Shown: positions 8,819 through 17,856, numbered from the stretch's first letter. The stretch: DNA of 64,000 nt from DATFDN01 sp963762525 (GCA_963762525.1 CAVXKT010000005.1:62001-126000), one strand, 5' to 3'. Made by a program: numbers and translations. The notes: generated from the letters alone by a model not told the origin.

Positions 8819-9658
8819 CTAGCGCTGCGTGCGCGGGCAGTAGAACGTGCTGCGACCGGACTGGACGATCCGGCGCACGCCGCCGCAGCCGGGCGGGCCG
8901 GGGCAGCGTTCGCAGGCCAGACCCTCGCGCCCATATACCCGCCAAGCGTGCTGGAAATACCCGAGTTCGCCGTCCGGCTGGACGTAATCGCGCAGGCTTG
9001 AGCCGCCGGCGGCGATCGCCTCCTCCAGCGTCTCCCGGATCGCCGGAACCAGCCGCGAGGCGCGCTTGCCGGCGACCGAATGCGCGGAGCGGCGCGGGCT
9101 GATGGCGGCGCGAAACAGCGCCTCGCTCACGTAGATGTTGCCGAGACCGGCGACGACGCCCTGATCGAGCAGCGCCGCCTTGATGGCGCTGCGTCGGTCC
9201 CGCAGCGCCAGCGACAGCATGTCGGACGTGAACTCCGAACCCAGCGGTTCCGGCCCTAGTGCGGCGAGTAGCCGATGCTGTTCCTCCGCCGCCGTCGGCA
9301 CCAGATCGACCATGCCGAACCGACGCGGGTCGATGAAGCCGAGATGCCAACCGTCGTCGGTCGTCAGACTAAGATGCTCGTGTCGATCGCCCGAACCCGT
9401 TATCGCGGGAGAGAGAACGATTCTTCCCGACATCCCCAGATGCAGCAGCACGCTGTCGCCGCCGTCGAGGCGCATGAGGATGTATTTGCCCCGGCGGCGA
9501 AAGCCGCTGACGCGCGCGCCGGTCAGTCGGGCGCCGAGCCCCGCGGGAAGTCGCCAGCGCAGATCGGCGCGGCGCGCTTCGGCGCGCACCAGCACGCGGC
9601 CTTGCAGCCGGGCGCGCAGTCCACGCATCACCGTCTCGACCTCGGGGAGTTCCGGCAT
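8819..9658 (-). CDS. mutM: Formamidopyrimidine-DNA glycosylase
   Basis: Fpg/MutM is a bifunctional glycosylase/AP lyase that removes 8-oxoguanine and formamidopyrimidines. The 279-residue protein starts MPELPEVETV, giving the catalytic Pro2/Glu3 after Met removal, and has the helix-two-turn-helix segment 'ALLDQGVVAGLGNIYVSEALF' and the C-terminal 'IVQSGRSTFYC' zinc-finger strand. The zinc site is unusual. The first pair is C249-x2-C252, but the last position of the usual second pair is Thr277 (CPRTQ instead of CPxCQ), while an extra Cys258 lies in the loop. The start is fixed by the invariant N-terminus. Divergent from ubiE with a 27-base gap. Confidence 0.93.
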   Translation of the reverse strand: MPELPEVETVMRGLRARLQGRVLVRAEARRADLRWRLPAGLGARLTGARVSGFRRRGKYILMRLDGGDSVLLHLGMSGRIVLSPAITGSGDRHEHLSLTTDDGWHLGFIDPRRFGMVDLVPTAAEEQHRLLAALGPEPLGSEFTSDMLSLALRDRRSAIKAALLDQGVVAGLGNIYVSEALFRAAISPRRSAHSVAGKRASRLVPAIRETLEEAIAAGGSSLRDYVQPDGELGYFQHAWRVYGREGLACERCPGPPGCGGVRRIVQSGRSTFYCPRTQR

Positions 9659-9685
9659 CGGCCGGCAGGCTATAGGTTCGCCGGC

Positions 9686-10420
9686 ATGAGCGACACCGAT
9701 TTCGGCTTTCGCCGCGTCCCCGCCGCCGACAAGGCGGGCATGGTGCGGGCGGTGTTCGATCGCGTGGCGCCCCGCTACGATCTGATGAACGATCTGATGT
9801 CGCTCGGCGTGCACCGGGTATGGAAGCGCATCCTGGTCGGCGCGCTCGATCCCCGGCCGGGGCGGCTATTGCTCGATCTTGCCGGCGGCACCGGCGATGT
9901 GAGCTTCGGCTGGCTCGCCGGCGGCGGCGGTGGGGCGGTGCTGAGCGACATCAACCTGCGCATGTTGGAGGTGGCGCGTGAGCGTGCGCTGGCGCGCGGC
10001 CTGGTCGCCGATCTCGATTTCGTGGTGGTGGACGCCGAGCGGATCCCGCTGCCTGACCGCGCCGTCGATCGGGTCTCCATCGCCTTCGGGCTGCGCAATT
10101 GCACCCGCAAGGAGGCGGTGCTCGCCGAGGCGTGGCGCGTGCTGCGACCGGGCGGGCGCTTCTTGTGCCTCGAGTTCAGCCGGTTGCAGGTGGCGGCGCT
10201 CGCCCCCGCCTACGAGGCGTGGTCGTTTCGGATGCTGCCCCGGCTTGGCGCCGTCGTCGCCGGCGACGCCGAAAGCTATCGCTATTTGGCTGAGAGCATC
10301 CGCACGTTTCCCAAGCAGGAAACACTCGCGCAGATGATGCGCGATTGCGGCTTCGCGCGCGTCGACTGGCGCAATCTCTCGGGCGGCATCGCCGCGATCC
10401 ATTCGGGGTGGCGGCTGTGA
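9686..10420 (+). CDS. ubiE: Bifunctional demethylmenaquinone / 2-polyprenyl-6-methoxy-1,4-benzoquinol methyltransferase
   Basis: UbiE is the SAM-dependent C-methyltransferase of ubiquinone (and menaquinone) synthesis. The 244 residues contain the family signature 'VFDRVAPRYDLMNDLMSLGVHRVWKR', SAM motif I 'LLDLAGGTGDVSF', the acidic post-motif 'LSDIN..ML', 'IPLPDRAVDRVSIAFGLRNCT', and the terminal 'LSGGIAAIHSGWRL'. The start ATG 9686 gives MSDTDFGF, and longer upstream frame overlaps mutM. Usually ubiB follows; here the gene overlaps a livG-type ATPase by four bases, an unusual linkage. Confidence 0.95.
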   Translation: MSDTDFGFRRVPAADKAGMVRAVFDRVAPRYDLMNDLMSLGVHRVWKRILVGALDPRPGRLLLDLAGGTGDVSFGWLAGGGGGAVLSDINLRMLEVARERALARGLVADLDFVVVDAERIPLPDRAVDRVSIAFGLRNCTRKEAVLAEAWRVLRPGGRFLCLEFSRLQVAALAPAYEAWSFRMLPRLGAVVAGDAESYRYLAESIRTFPKQETLAQMMRDCGFARVDWRNLSGGIAAIHSGWRL

Positions 10421-11184
10421 GCGAGCCCTATCTCGCCGTCAGTGGCGTGGCGATGCGTTTCGGCGGGCTGCAGGCGCTCGCCGACACGAGCTTCGCCATC
10501 GGCCGCGGACGGATCACCTGCCTGGTCGGCCCGAACGGCGCCGGCAAGACCACCATCTTCAACGTCATCACCGGCTTCCTGCGGCCCACCTCCGGGGGCG
10601 TCTCGTTCCAAGGTCGCGCCCTCGACGGCTTGCGCCCGCAGGCGATCGTGCGTGCGGGGATCGCGCGCAGCTTTCAGAATTTGCGCCTGTTCGCCGACTT
10701 GACGGCGCTCGACAATGTCGCGATGGCGCTGCCCGATCAGTTCGGCGAGGCGCCGCTCGGAGCCATCTTCCGCCCGCTGCACACCGCACGCGGCCAGCGT
10801 CGGCGGCGGGAGGACTCGCGCGCGATCCTCGCCCATGTCGGGTTGACCGATCGCGCCGACGAGTTCGTGCGCAATCTCGGCTACGGGCAGCAGAAGTTGC
10901 TCACCGTCGCGCGCCTGCTGGCGACCGGGGCCGAATTGCTGCTGCTGGACGAGCCCGCCTCGGGCCTTGCCGCCGACGCGCTCGATCGCGTGATGGCGCT
11001 GCTGAGACGCTTGCAGCAGGAAGGCAAGACGCTGCTGGTGGTGGAGCATAACACCCGCGTCGTGCAGCAGATCGCCGACGAGGTGCTGTTTCTGCATCAG
11101 GGGCGGCTGCTCGCGCAGGGCACCCCGGAGCGGATCATCGCCGACCCGAAGCTCGCCGAGATCTATTTCGGGGGAGCGCTGTGA
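10417..11184 (+). CDS. livG: Branched-chain amino acid-type ABC transporter ATP-binding protein, LivG-like
   Basis: ATPase subunit of a HAAT-family (Liv/Urt-like) importer. Walker A is GPNGAGKT, the signature is the degenerate 'NLGYGQQKLL' seen in LivG proteins, Walker B is 'LLLLDEPASGL', and the H-loop is 'VVEHNTRVV'. Length (255 aa) is typical. The start is the GTG overlapping the ubiE stop (GTGA), giving MSEPYLAVSG; an upstream extension would run into ubiE. It is followed by livF with a one-base overlap. No LivH/LivM permeases lie in the window. Confidence 0.9.
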   Translation: MSEPYLAVSGVAMRFGGLQALADTSFAIGRGRITCLVGPNGAGKTTIFNVITGFLRPTSGGVSFQGRALDGLRPQAIVRAGIARSFQNLRLFADLTALDNVAMALPDQFGEAPLGAIFRPLHTARGQRRRREDSRAILAHVGLTDRADEFVRNLGYGQQKLLTVARLLATGAELLLLDEPASGLAADALDRVMALLRRLQQEGKTLLVVEHNTRVVQQIADEVLFLHQGRLLAQGTPERIIADPKLAEIYFGGAL

Positions 11185-11900
11185 TGGATGGTGGTGGAAG
11201 CACGATGATCCTCGCCGTCTCCAACCTGACCGCCGGCTACGGCGCCAAGACGGTGATCTCGGAAATCGGCTTCACGCTCGAAGCGGGGCGCATCCTGGCG
11301 CTGCTCGGCCACAACGGCGCCGGCAAGACCACCACGCTCAAGACCATCATGGGGTTGCTCGCTGCGAGCGCCGGCGAGGTGCGTTTCGACGGCCGATCGC
11401 TGGGAAGAACGAACGTCGCCGCGCGCGTCGCCATGGGGCTGCGGCTGCTGCCCGAGGGTCGCGGCATTTTTCCCGATCTCACGGTGTCGGAGAACCTCGA
11501 CGTGGTGGCGGCGCGCAATATCGGCCCGGATTCGACGTTCACGACGGCCGATATCTACCGGTTGCTGCCGGTGCTCGATGAACGCCGGGCGACTCGTGCC
11601 GGCAGTCTCAGCGGCGGCCAGCAGCAGATGCTCGCCTTCGGCCTGGCTATCCTCGGCAAGCCGCGCTGTCTGATGCTCGACGAGCCCTCGATCGGGCTGG
11701 CGCCTAATCTGGTGGAGCGGCTGTTCGCGCAGGTGCGGGAGGTGTGCCGATCGCACCGCATGGCGGCGATCCTGGTCGAGCAGAACGTCGCCGCCGCGCT
11801 GCGCATCGCCGACCGCGCGATCATCATGAACCAGGGCCGGATCGTCTTCGACGGCACCCCCGACGAAGCGCGGGCGGCGAATGTGTGGGCGTATTTTTAG
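11184..11900 (+). CDS. livF: Branched-chain amino acid-type ABC transporter ATP-binding protein, LivF-like
   Basis: Second ATPase subunit of the same importer. Walker A is GHNGAGKT, the signature is 'GSLSGGQQQMLAFG', Walker B is 'CLMLDEPSIGL', and 'LLPEGRGIFPDLTVSENL' is diagnostic of LivF/UrtE. The C-terminus 'GTPDEARAANVWAYF' is typical of the family. The start is the ATG at 11184 (TGATG overlap with livG); a GTG one codon earlier and an ATG seven codons later are alternatives. The next gene, a substrate-binding protein, converges from the other strand and may supply the ligand specificity. Confidence 0.9.
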   Translation: MDGGGSTMILAVSNLTAGYGAKTVISEIGFTLEAGRILALLGHNGAGKTTTLKTIMGLLAASAGEVRFDGRSLGRTNVAARVAMGLRLLPEGRGIFPDLTVSENLDVVAARNIGPDSTFTTADIYRLLPVLDERRATRAGSLSGGQQQMLAFGLAILGKPRCLMLDEPSIGLAPNLVERLFAQVREVCRSHRMAAILVEQNVAAALRIADRAIIMNQGRIVFDGTPDEARAANVWAYF

Positions 11901-11940
11901 TGCCCGGAATCAGAGGACGCCGAGACGCACCGGCCAACCC

Positions 11941-12039
11941 CGTCATCGCGAGCCGCCGCTTGGCGGTGTGGCGATCCAGGCGTGCAGCAACGAATATGTG
12001 AGCCTGGATCGCCACGGCGCTTCGCGCCTCGCGATGACG
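11941..12039. repeat. Interspersed palindromic repeat, copy 2
   Basis: A 99-base imperfect inverted repeat with the same arms as the copy at 8687 (CGTCATCGCGAGCCG... and ...CTCGCGATGACG, inner GTGGCGATCC/GGATCGCCAC) but a different ~25-base centre. It lies between the convergent livF and the solute-binding-protein gene, where it may also act as a bidirectional transcription terminator; there is no T-run. Confidence 0.8.
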
Positions 12040-12095
12040 GTTTCAGCGAACCATCTTTCGTCGATAACGGGTGCCGGGCTGCTCGCCTCCTGCCT

Positions 12096-13310
12096 TCACA
12101 CCTTCGCGCCCTCGATCAGCCCGCCGAACCGAGCCCAGGTCTTGCCGTCCCAGCGTGTCATTTGCATCGCCTTGATCGGCCGGTGGTCGGCCTTGCCGGT
12201 GCTGATGGTGATCCCCGGCAGCAGCACGCCGATGTCGAGATCATGCAGGTTCTCCGCCTGCGCCATCACGTTTGCACGTGAGAAGTCGCCGCCGCATTGG
12301 TTGAGAACTTGCACCATGGTGCGGGTGATGCCGTAGCCGAATACATGCTGCGCGTCGCTGATATCCGATCCCGGCATGTATTTCGCCATGAACGCCCGCC
12401 ATTCCTTCATGGCGGCGTCGTTGTCCCAGCCCGGGTCGGTCGGGTCCTTGAGATAGGCGGTGCTAATGATGCCGATCCCGTTCTCGGCGCCGGCGGGGCG
12501 CATCACGCCGGCCACCGAGACGGAGACGTTGGTGAGGAGGAACAGCGGCTTCCATTCAAGGTCATGCACCTTGCGGATCGACTGCGCGGCGAATTTCGGG
12601 ATCGCGGCGACCAGCAGCACGTTGGCGCCCGAGCCCTTGAGCGAGGCGATCTGGCTGTCGATGGTGGGGTCGCTGGTCTCGTAGCTCACCGATGCCGTCA
12701 CCACCTTGTCCCACCGTTCGCCCAGGATGTCGCGGACCCCGGCCGGATAGTCCTTTCCGAAATCGTCGTTCTGATAGAGGATGCCGAGGCGCGGCTCCTT
12801 CACCTCGGCCAGCATGTATTTGGTGTAGATCTGCGCCTCGGTGCGGTAATTAGGCTGCCAGCCCATGGCCCAGGGATACTTCTTGTAGTCGCTCCATTTC
12901 GACGCTCCGGAGCCGACGAAGAGCTGCGGAATCTTGCCGCGCGTGCAATATTCCACAATCGCCGAATTGCAGGGCGTGCCGAGATCCTGGAACAGGAAGG
13001 CCACCCGATCCTGCTCGACCAGACGGCGGACGTCCTCGACCGTCTTCGGCGGGCTGTAGCCGTCGTCGAGCGAGATGAAATCGATCCGGTGGTTCGCGAT
13101 TCCGCCGCCGGCGTTGATCATGTTGAAATAGGCGCTCTCAGTCTTGCCGATATTGCTGTAGGAGGAGGCGGGGCCGCTGTAGGGCATGGTGTTGCCGATC
13201 TTCAGCGTGCTCGCGGTCACTCCCGGCAGATCCGCGGCCCGGCCGAGGGTTGGCGCGGCGACCACGGCGCCCAGCGCGGTCGCCAATGCGGTCCTTCTCG
13301 TAAAGGCCAT
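12096..13310 (-). CDS. ABC transporter substrate-binding protein, branched-chain amino acid family (Peripla_BP_6)
   Basis: A 404-residue periplasmic binding protein of the LivK superfamily. The N-terminus MAFTRRTALATALGAVVAAP is an export signal with a twin-arginine, so Tat export is possible. The mature part has 'LKIGNTMPYSGPASSYSNIGKTESAYFNMINAGGG...', 'VEDVRRLVEQDRVAFLFQDLGTPCNSAI', and 'RLGILYQNDDFGKDY', all typical of type I periplasmic binding folds. The ATG at 13310 is chosen because it begins the signal peptide. It is convergent with livG-livF, its likely ATPases. Ligand unknown: aromatic or aliphatic acids are as likely as amino acids in this family. Confidence 0.9.
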   Translation of the reverse strand: MAFTRRTALATALGAVVAAPTLGRAADLPGVTASTLKIGNTMPYSGPASSYSNIGKTESAYFNMINAGGGIANHRIDFISLDDGYSPPKTVEDVRRLVEQDRVAFLFQDLGTPCNSAIVEYCTRGKIPQLFVGSGASKWSDYKKYPWAMGWQPNYRTEAQIYTKYMLAEVKEPRLGILYQNDDFGKDYPAGVRDILGERWDKVVTASVSYETSDPTIDSQIASLKGSGANVLLVAAIPKFAAQSIRKVHDLEWKPLFLLTNVSVSVAGVMRPAGAENGIGIISTAYLKDPTDPGWDNDAAMKEWRAFMAKYMPGSDISDAQHVFGYGITRTMVQVLNQCGGDFSRANVMAQAENLHDLDIGVLLPGITISTGKADHRPIKAMQMTRWDGKTWARFGGLIEGAKV

Positions 13311-13449
13311 GATTGTTCTCCCCGTCTCGGGCGTTTCCCTCCAGCCGGGCGCGCCGGCCGGCGCGCGACTGTGAGCCCCGATGGCCCGGGCGGACAAGTC
13401 ACCTCCGGGATCGGACCGGATGCCGAATAACCGCGGTGCGGGCGGCGAT

Positions 13450-14610
13450 TTACCGCGGGCGATTTCCGACCGCGGCGAGCACGGCGTCGCACACAAGGCC
13501 GAGCGCCGACTCGGAGAGATCGGCGTGCATCGGCAACGCCAGGATACGCCGGGCGAGGTCTTCCGAGACCGGCAGCGCCGTGCCGTCGTGCTGCGCGCGA
13601 TAGGCCGGCTGCAGATGCAGCGGGCGCGGGTAGTAGATGGCGGTCGGAATGCCGCGCCCGCGCAACTGCGTCTGCACGTGCTCGCGGCTCGTCGCGTCGG
13701 GCAGCAGCACGGCGTAAATCGCCCAGGCGGCGACACTGTCGGCGACGCGCGCCGGAACCGCGACCGCGCCGGCCAGATGACGGTCGTAGTATCGCGCCAC
13801 CTGCTCGCGGGCGACCAGCTCTTGGTCGAACACCGTCAGTTTGGCGAGCAGAATCGCGGCCTGCAGCGAATCCAGCCGGCCGTTGATGCCGGTGCGCAGC
13901 ACGTCGTAGCGGCTGGCGCCCTCGCCGTGCGTGCGCAGACTGCGGTAGAGGGCCGCGCGAGCGTCGCTTTCGGTGAACAGCGCGCCGCCGTCGCCATAGC
14001 CGCCGAGCGGCTTGGTGGGAAAGAAGCTGGTCGCGGTCGCATCGGCCGCGGTGCCGAGCCGTCGGCCGCCCGACGCACAGCCGAAGCTCTGCGCCAGATC
14101 GTCGAGCGTGAACAAGCCCTCGCGCGCGGCGATCGCGCGCAACGCCGGCCAGTCGGCGGGCTGGCCGAACAGATCGACGCCGATCAGCGCGCGCGGGCGC
14201 AGCCGCCCGGCGCGGCGCACGCCGTCGATGCGTTGCGCGAGATGCGCCGGGTCGATCTGGAAGGTGCGGGGATCGACATCGACGAAAACCGGCGTGGCGC
14301 CCAGCAGCAGCGGCACCTCGGCGGTGGCGGTGTAGGTGAAGGCGGGCAGAAACACCGCATCGCCCGCACCGATGCCCTCGGCCATCAGCGCGATCTGGAT
14401 GGCATCGGTCGCCGAGCTCACGCCGATGCAGTGGCGCGCGCCGCAGAACGCGGCGAGCTTCTCCTCCAGCTCCGCCACTTCGGGGCCGAGAATGAATTGG
14501 CAGTGCGCCAGCACGGCGTCGATCCGCCGCCGCAGCTCCGGCGCGATGCGTGCCTGCTGCGCCTTGAGGTCGAGAAAGGGAACCGCCGGCGCGGCGGCAG
14601 ACTCGGTCAT
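13450..14610 (-). CDS. DegT/DnrJ/EryC1/StrS family sugar aminotransferase
   Basis: A PLP-dependent fold-type I aminotransferase, 386 residues, of the kind that aminates 3- or 4-keto nucleotide sugars for surface polysaccharides. Landmarks are 'VPFLDLKAQ' at the start, 'GVSSATDAIQIALMA' (PLP phosphate), 'FLPAFTYTATAEVPLLLGATPVFVDVD', 'LDDLAQSFG' (aspartate for the pyridine nitrogen), and the Schiff-base lysine in 'TSFFPTKPLGGYGDGG'. 'TGINGRLDSLQAAIL' and 'IPTAIYYPRPLHLQ' complete the family pattern, closest to WbpE/DesV-like members. It may cooperate with the WbpM-like dehydratase at 15952, which produces keto-sugar substrates. Confidence 0.92.
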   Translation of the reverse strand: MTESAAAPAVPFLDLKAQQARIAPELRRRIDAVLAHCQFILGPEVAELEEKLAAFCGARHCIGVSSATDAIQIALMAEGIGAGDAVFLPAFTYTATAEVPLLLGATPVFVDVDPRTFQIDPAHLAQRIDGVRRAGRLRPRALIGVDLFGQPADWPALRAIAAREGLFTLDDLAQSFGCASGGRRLGTAADATATSFFPTKPLGGYGDGGALFTESDARAALYRSLRTHGEGASRYDVLRTGINGRLDSLQAAILLAKLTVFDQELVAREQVARYYDRHLAGAVAVPARVADSVAAWAIYAVLLPDATSREHVQTQLRGRGIPTAIYYPRPLHLQPAYRAQHDGTALPVSEDLARRILALPMHADLSESALGLVCDAVLAAVGNRPR

Positions 14611-14671
14611 GCGATGTCTCCGTCAGATGCGCCGCTATAGCCCGGGGCGGCGATGACGCCATAATCGGCCG

Positions 14672-15892
14672 GTGTTCTTCCGCACCCGAAAGCGCCCTCC
14701 TCTGCCGGCGGCCACCAGCCGGCTGCTCGCTTCGCGCTTGGTGGTGAGCCTCGGTCAGGGCGCGCTGGCCGTGGACTTCGCGCTCTACGCGCGCGCTCTG
14801 CACTGGTCGGCGGGCTTCCTGGGCGGCGTGGTCGGGGCCGGGATTTTCATCAGCGGATTGCTGAGCGCGGCGGCGGGGCCGATGAGCGACATTTGGGGCC
14901 GCAAGCCATTTCTGCTCTGCTATCAGGGGCTGGCGCTATCGGCGGGAGTCGCGGCAAGCTTCAGCGCCGCGACCCCGATTCTGGTCGCGGCCACCTTGCT
15001 CGCCGGGTACGGGCGCGGCGCCGTCGGTGCGCCGGCGCTGTTCGGCGCCGTCGAGCAAGCGTGGCTCGCCGGTACCGTTGATGAATCCCGGCTCGGCCGC
15101 GTGTTTGCCCGCAACGCCGCGACCGGCTTTTTCGGCACCGCGATCGGCGCCTTCCTCGGCGGACTTCCCCGCCTCTGGCGGCACTGGCTGCCGGGCGCGC
15201 TCGCTTATCGGCCGCTGTTTGCGCTCGCGGCCTTGGCGGCGCTGATCTCGCTTTTTCTGCTCGCCGGCACCGAGGATCGCACGCGCGCGGAGCGTCCCGA
15301 GCCCGACGCGAGGGAACCGCATTCAGCGGCGGAAAACCGCCTGTTGCTGCGTCTGGCCGGGGTCAATGCCCTCAATGGCGTCGGCATCGGGCTGACCGGC
15401 CCGTTGCTGTCATGGTGGTTCGCCGCGCGCTTCGGGGTGGGCCCGGGGCTGATCGGCCCGGCGATGGGTGCGACGCTCCTGCTCTCCAGCGCCGCCTCGC
15501 TGCTCGCCGGTCGGCTGGCGCTCCGGGTCGGACTGGTGAGCGTCGTCGTGCTGCTGCGCGGGGCGGCTTTGATGCTGCTGATCCTGCTGCCGTTCGCGCC
15601 CGGTTTCCCGTCGGCGATGCTCGCCTATGCCGGCCGAACCGTCCTCAATCGGGGAACCGCCGGACAGCGGCAAGCGCTGGTGCTCGGGGCGGTGCGCGGA
15701 CACCGGCGCGGGCTGGCCGCGAGCGTCAGCGGCTTCTCGACGCAGTTGCCGCGCGCCTTGGGGCCGTGGATCGCCGGCATGTTATTCGGCGCCGGCCTGT
15801 TCACCGTCCCGTTCCTGCTCGCGGCGGCATTCCAGGCCGGGTATATCCTGCTGTACCGACGGGTTTTTACGGCGTATGACCGGCGGTCGTGA
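14672..15892 (+). CDS. MFS transporter
   Basis: A 406-residue major facilitator with about 11-12 predicted hydrophobic segments. The loop after segment 2 carries 'GPMSDIWGRKPFLL', a variant of motif A. The sequence is otherwise not diagnostic of a substrate. The start is a GTG at 14672 (MFFRTRKRPP, basic cytoplasmic N-terminus); no strong ribosome-binding site is visible. It is divergent from the aminotransferase gene (61-base gap). It could export a product, but nothing in the sequence indicates which. Confidence 0.82.
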   Translation: MFFRTRKRPPLPAATSRLLASRLVVSLGQGALAVDFALYARALHWSAGFLGGVVGAGIFISGLLSAAAGPMSDIWGRKPFLLCYQGLALSAGVAASFSAATPILVAATLLAGYGRGAVGAPALFGAVEQAWLAGTVDESRLGRVFARNAATGFFGTAIGAFLGGLPRLWRHWLPGALAYRPLFALAALAALISLFLLAGTEDRTRAERPEPDAREPHSAAENRLLLRLAGVNALNGVGIGLTGPLLSWWFAARFGVGPGLIGPAMGATLLLSSAASLLAGRLALRVGLVSVVVLLRGAALMLLILLPFAPGFPSAMLAYAGRTVLNRGTAGQRQALVLGAVRGHRRGLAASVSGFSTQLPRALGPWIAGMLFGAGLFTVPFLLAAAFQAGYILLYRRVFTAYDRRS

Positions 15893-15951
15893 GCAGGGTG
15901 CGAGGATCGTCGGCGGCGTGGTGGGTCGCGCCGACGGTCTTCGGCGCGACC

Positions 15952-17856
15952 TCATGACCGCCGTTCCACCCCTGCCGGAACCGCGCCGTCGGCGTTGTGC
16001 TCGAACTCCGGGACCAGCCGGCCCAGCATGGTGAGGGCGAGGCGGGTCTGCCCGCCGCGGCAGGCGGCGGCGATTTCCTCGATGGCGCGGCCGACGATCG
16101 CCGGATCGGCGGTGCGCGGGGTGGCCATCAGCAAGCCGGGATGGCCGGTCGGCGCCGGCGGCTCCTTGCCGTGGAACAGCTCCTCGAACAGCTTCTCACC
16201 TGGGCGCAGGCCGGTGAAGCGGATCTCCACGTCGGCATCGGGCCGCAGCCCGGCGAGGCGCACAATCTGCCGGGCCAGATCGACGATCTTCACCGGCTTG
16301 CCCATGTCGAGCACGAAGATGCCGCGCTCGCCGCCGCCCGGCTCGGCGGCGGTTCCGACTACCGAGGCTTGCAGCACCAGCCCCACCGCCTCGCGCACGG
16401 TCATGAAGTAGCGGCGCATGTCCGGATGCGTCACCGTGAGCGGACCGCCGCGCGCCAATTGGCGCTGGAACAGCGGCACCACCGACCCGGTGCTGCCGAG
16501 CACGTTACCGAAACGGACGGTCACGCAGCGCATTCGGCGCGCCTCGGCATCGAGCCCCTGGCAATACATCTCGGCCAGCCGCTTCGACGCGCCCATGACG
16601 CTGGTCGGGTTCACCGCCTTGTCGGTGGAGATCAGCACCATTGCCCGTGCCCCCGCGGCGCGGGCGGCGTCGGCGACGATGCGCGTGCCGGCGGCGTTGG
16701 TGAGCAGCCCCTCCAGCGGGTTCGCCTCCACCATCGGCACGTGCTTGAGCGCGGCGGCGTGAAAGACGAGCTCGGGACGGCATTGCTCGAACAGCGCCCG
16801 CAGGCGGGCCTCGTCGCGAATATCGGCAAGCAGCGCCCGCCGCGGCACCAGCGGCGCCGCCTCCGCCAGTTCGAGATCGATCTGCCAGAGCGCATATTCG
16901 CCGTTATCCAACAGAATCAACTGCTCCGGCCCGAGCGTCGCGACCTGGCGGGCGATCTCCGAGCCGATGGTGCCGCCGGCGCCGGTGACGATGACGCGCC
17001 GCCCCTGGATCAGCCGCGCCATGCCCTCGCGGTCGAGCGGCACTTGCGGGCGATTGAGCAAATCCTCGATGGCGATCGGGCGCAGTTCCAGCGTCGCCTC
17101 ATCGGCCGGACGCGTCGCCGGATCGAGCGCGGTCGGGCGCGGCGCCCGGCGCATCTGGATGGCGTGGCGATCCGCCGCCTCGAGCAGCGCCGCCAGGCGC
17201 TGGCCGGCGATGTCGGGGGTGGCGACGATGATCGTCCCCGGCAGTCTTGCCTCGGCGTGCAGTCGGGCCAGCACCTCCGGCGCGTCGTCGATCGAGCCCA
17301 AGATCCGCTGGCCCTGGATGCGCCGTCCGGTCTGGCGCGCGCCGAGCGCGAGCAGGCCGATGACGCGCAGCGCCGGGCGGCGGTCCCGTGCCAGCGCGCG
17401 CAGAAACAGATCGGCGTCCTCGGCGGCGCCGACCAGCAACGCCGTGTCGGCCTCATCCGGCGACGCCCGGGGGCGGGTATGCAACCGCCCGTAGATCACG
17501 CGCGGCGCGCCGAGCAGCGCGAGCAAGGTTAGCGCCAGGATGGCCGGAAAGGCGGGGCCGGGAAGCGCACCCGCCGCCGCCATGCCGCCGGCGAGCAGCC
17601 CGGCGCCGATGGCGGCGGTGCCGGCCACGCTCAGCAGATCGCCCATGCCGACGAAGCGCCAGTATTGGCGCGACAAGCCGAACGGCAGGCCGGCCGCGAG
17701 CACCGCCCCGGCCCCCGCCGCGGGCCACCAGCCGGGGCTCATCAGCGCGGTGGCGGCGGGAGCGGCGATCCAGCGCGCCAGCGGCACGGCGAGCGCCGCC
17801 AGGCAGCCGTCCAGCGCGACATTGACGGCGATCCGAATCAGCGAGCGGCCGACCAT
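15952..17856 (-). CDS. Nucleoside-diphosphate sugar epimerase/dehydratase, WbpM/CapD/PglF family
   Basis: A membrane-anchored UDP-sugar 4,6-dehydratase of polysaccharide or glycoprotein glycan synthesis. The N-terminal ~130 residues hold four hydrophobic segments, then an NAD-like middle domain, and from ~residue 300 the SDR catalytic domain: 'VIVTGAGGTIGSEIARQ' (Rossmann loop), 'LVFHAAALKHVPMVEANPLEG', 'ISTDKAVNPTSVMGASKRLAEM' with Met in place of the SDR tyrosine as in PglF/WbpM, and 'RFGNVLGSTGSVVPLF'. I prefer the ATG at 17856 (MVGRSLIRIAVN, directly before the first membrane segment); an in-frame ATG at 17931 is possible. The N-terminal domain is somewhat divergent from WbpM. Confidence 0.9.
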   Translation of the reverse strand: MVGRSLIRIAVNVALDGCLAALAVPLARWIAAPAATALMSPGWWPAAGAGAVLAAGLPFGLSRQYWRFVGMGDLLSVAGTAAIGAGLLAGGMAAAGALPGPAFPAILALTLLALLGAPRVIYGRLHTRPRASPDEADTALLVGAAEDADLFLRALARDRRPALRVIGLLALGARQTGRRIQGQRILGSIDDAPEVLARLHAEARLPGTIIVATPDIAGQRLAALLEAADRHAIQMRRAPRPTALDPATRPADEATLELRPIAIEDLLNRPQVPLDREGMARLIQGRRVIVTGAGGTIGSEIARQVATLGPEQLILLDNGEYALWQIDLELAEAAPLVPRRALLADIRDEARLRALFEQCRPELVFHAAALKHVPMVEANPLEGLLTNAAGTRIVADAARAAGARAMVLISTDKAVNPTSVMGASKRLAEMYCQGLDAEARRMRCVTVRFGNVLGSTGSVVPLFQRQLARGGPLTVTHPDMRRYFMTVREAVGLVLQASVVGTAAEPGGGERGIFVLDMGKPVKIVDLARQIVRLAGLRPDADVEIRFTGLRPGEKLFEELFHGKEPPAPTGHPGLLMATPRTADPAIVGRAIEEIAAACRGGQTRLALTMLGRLVPEFEHNADGAVPAGVERRS

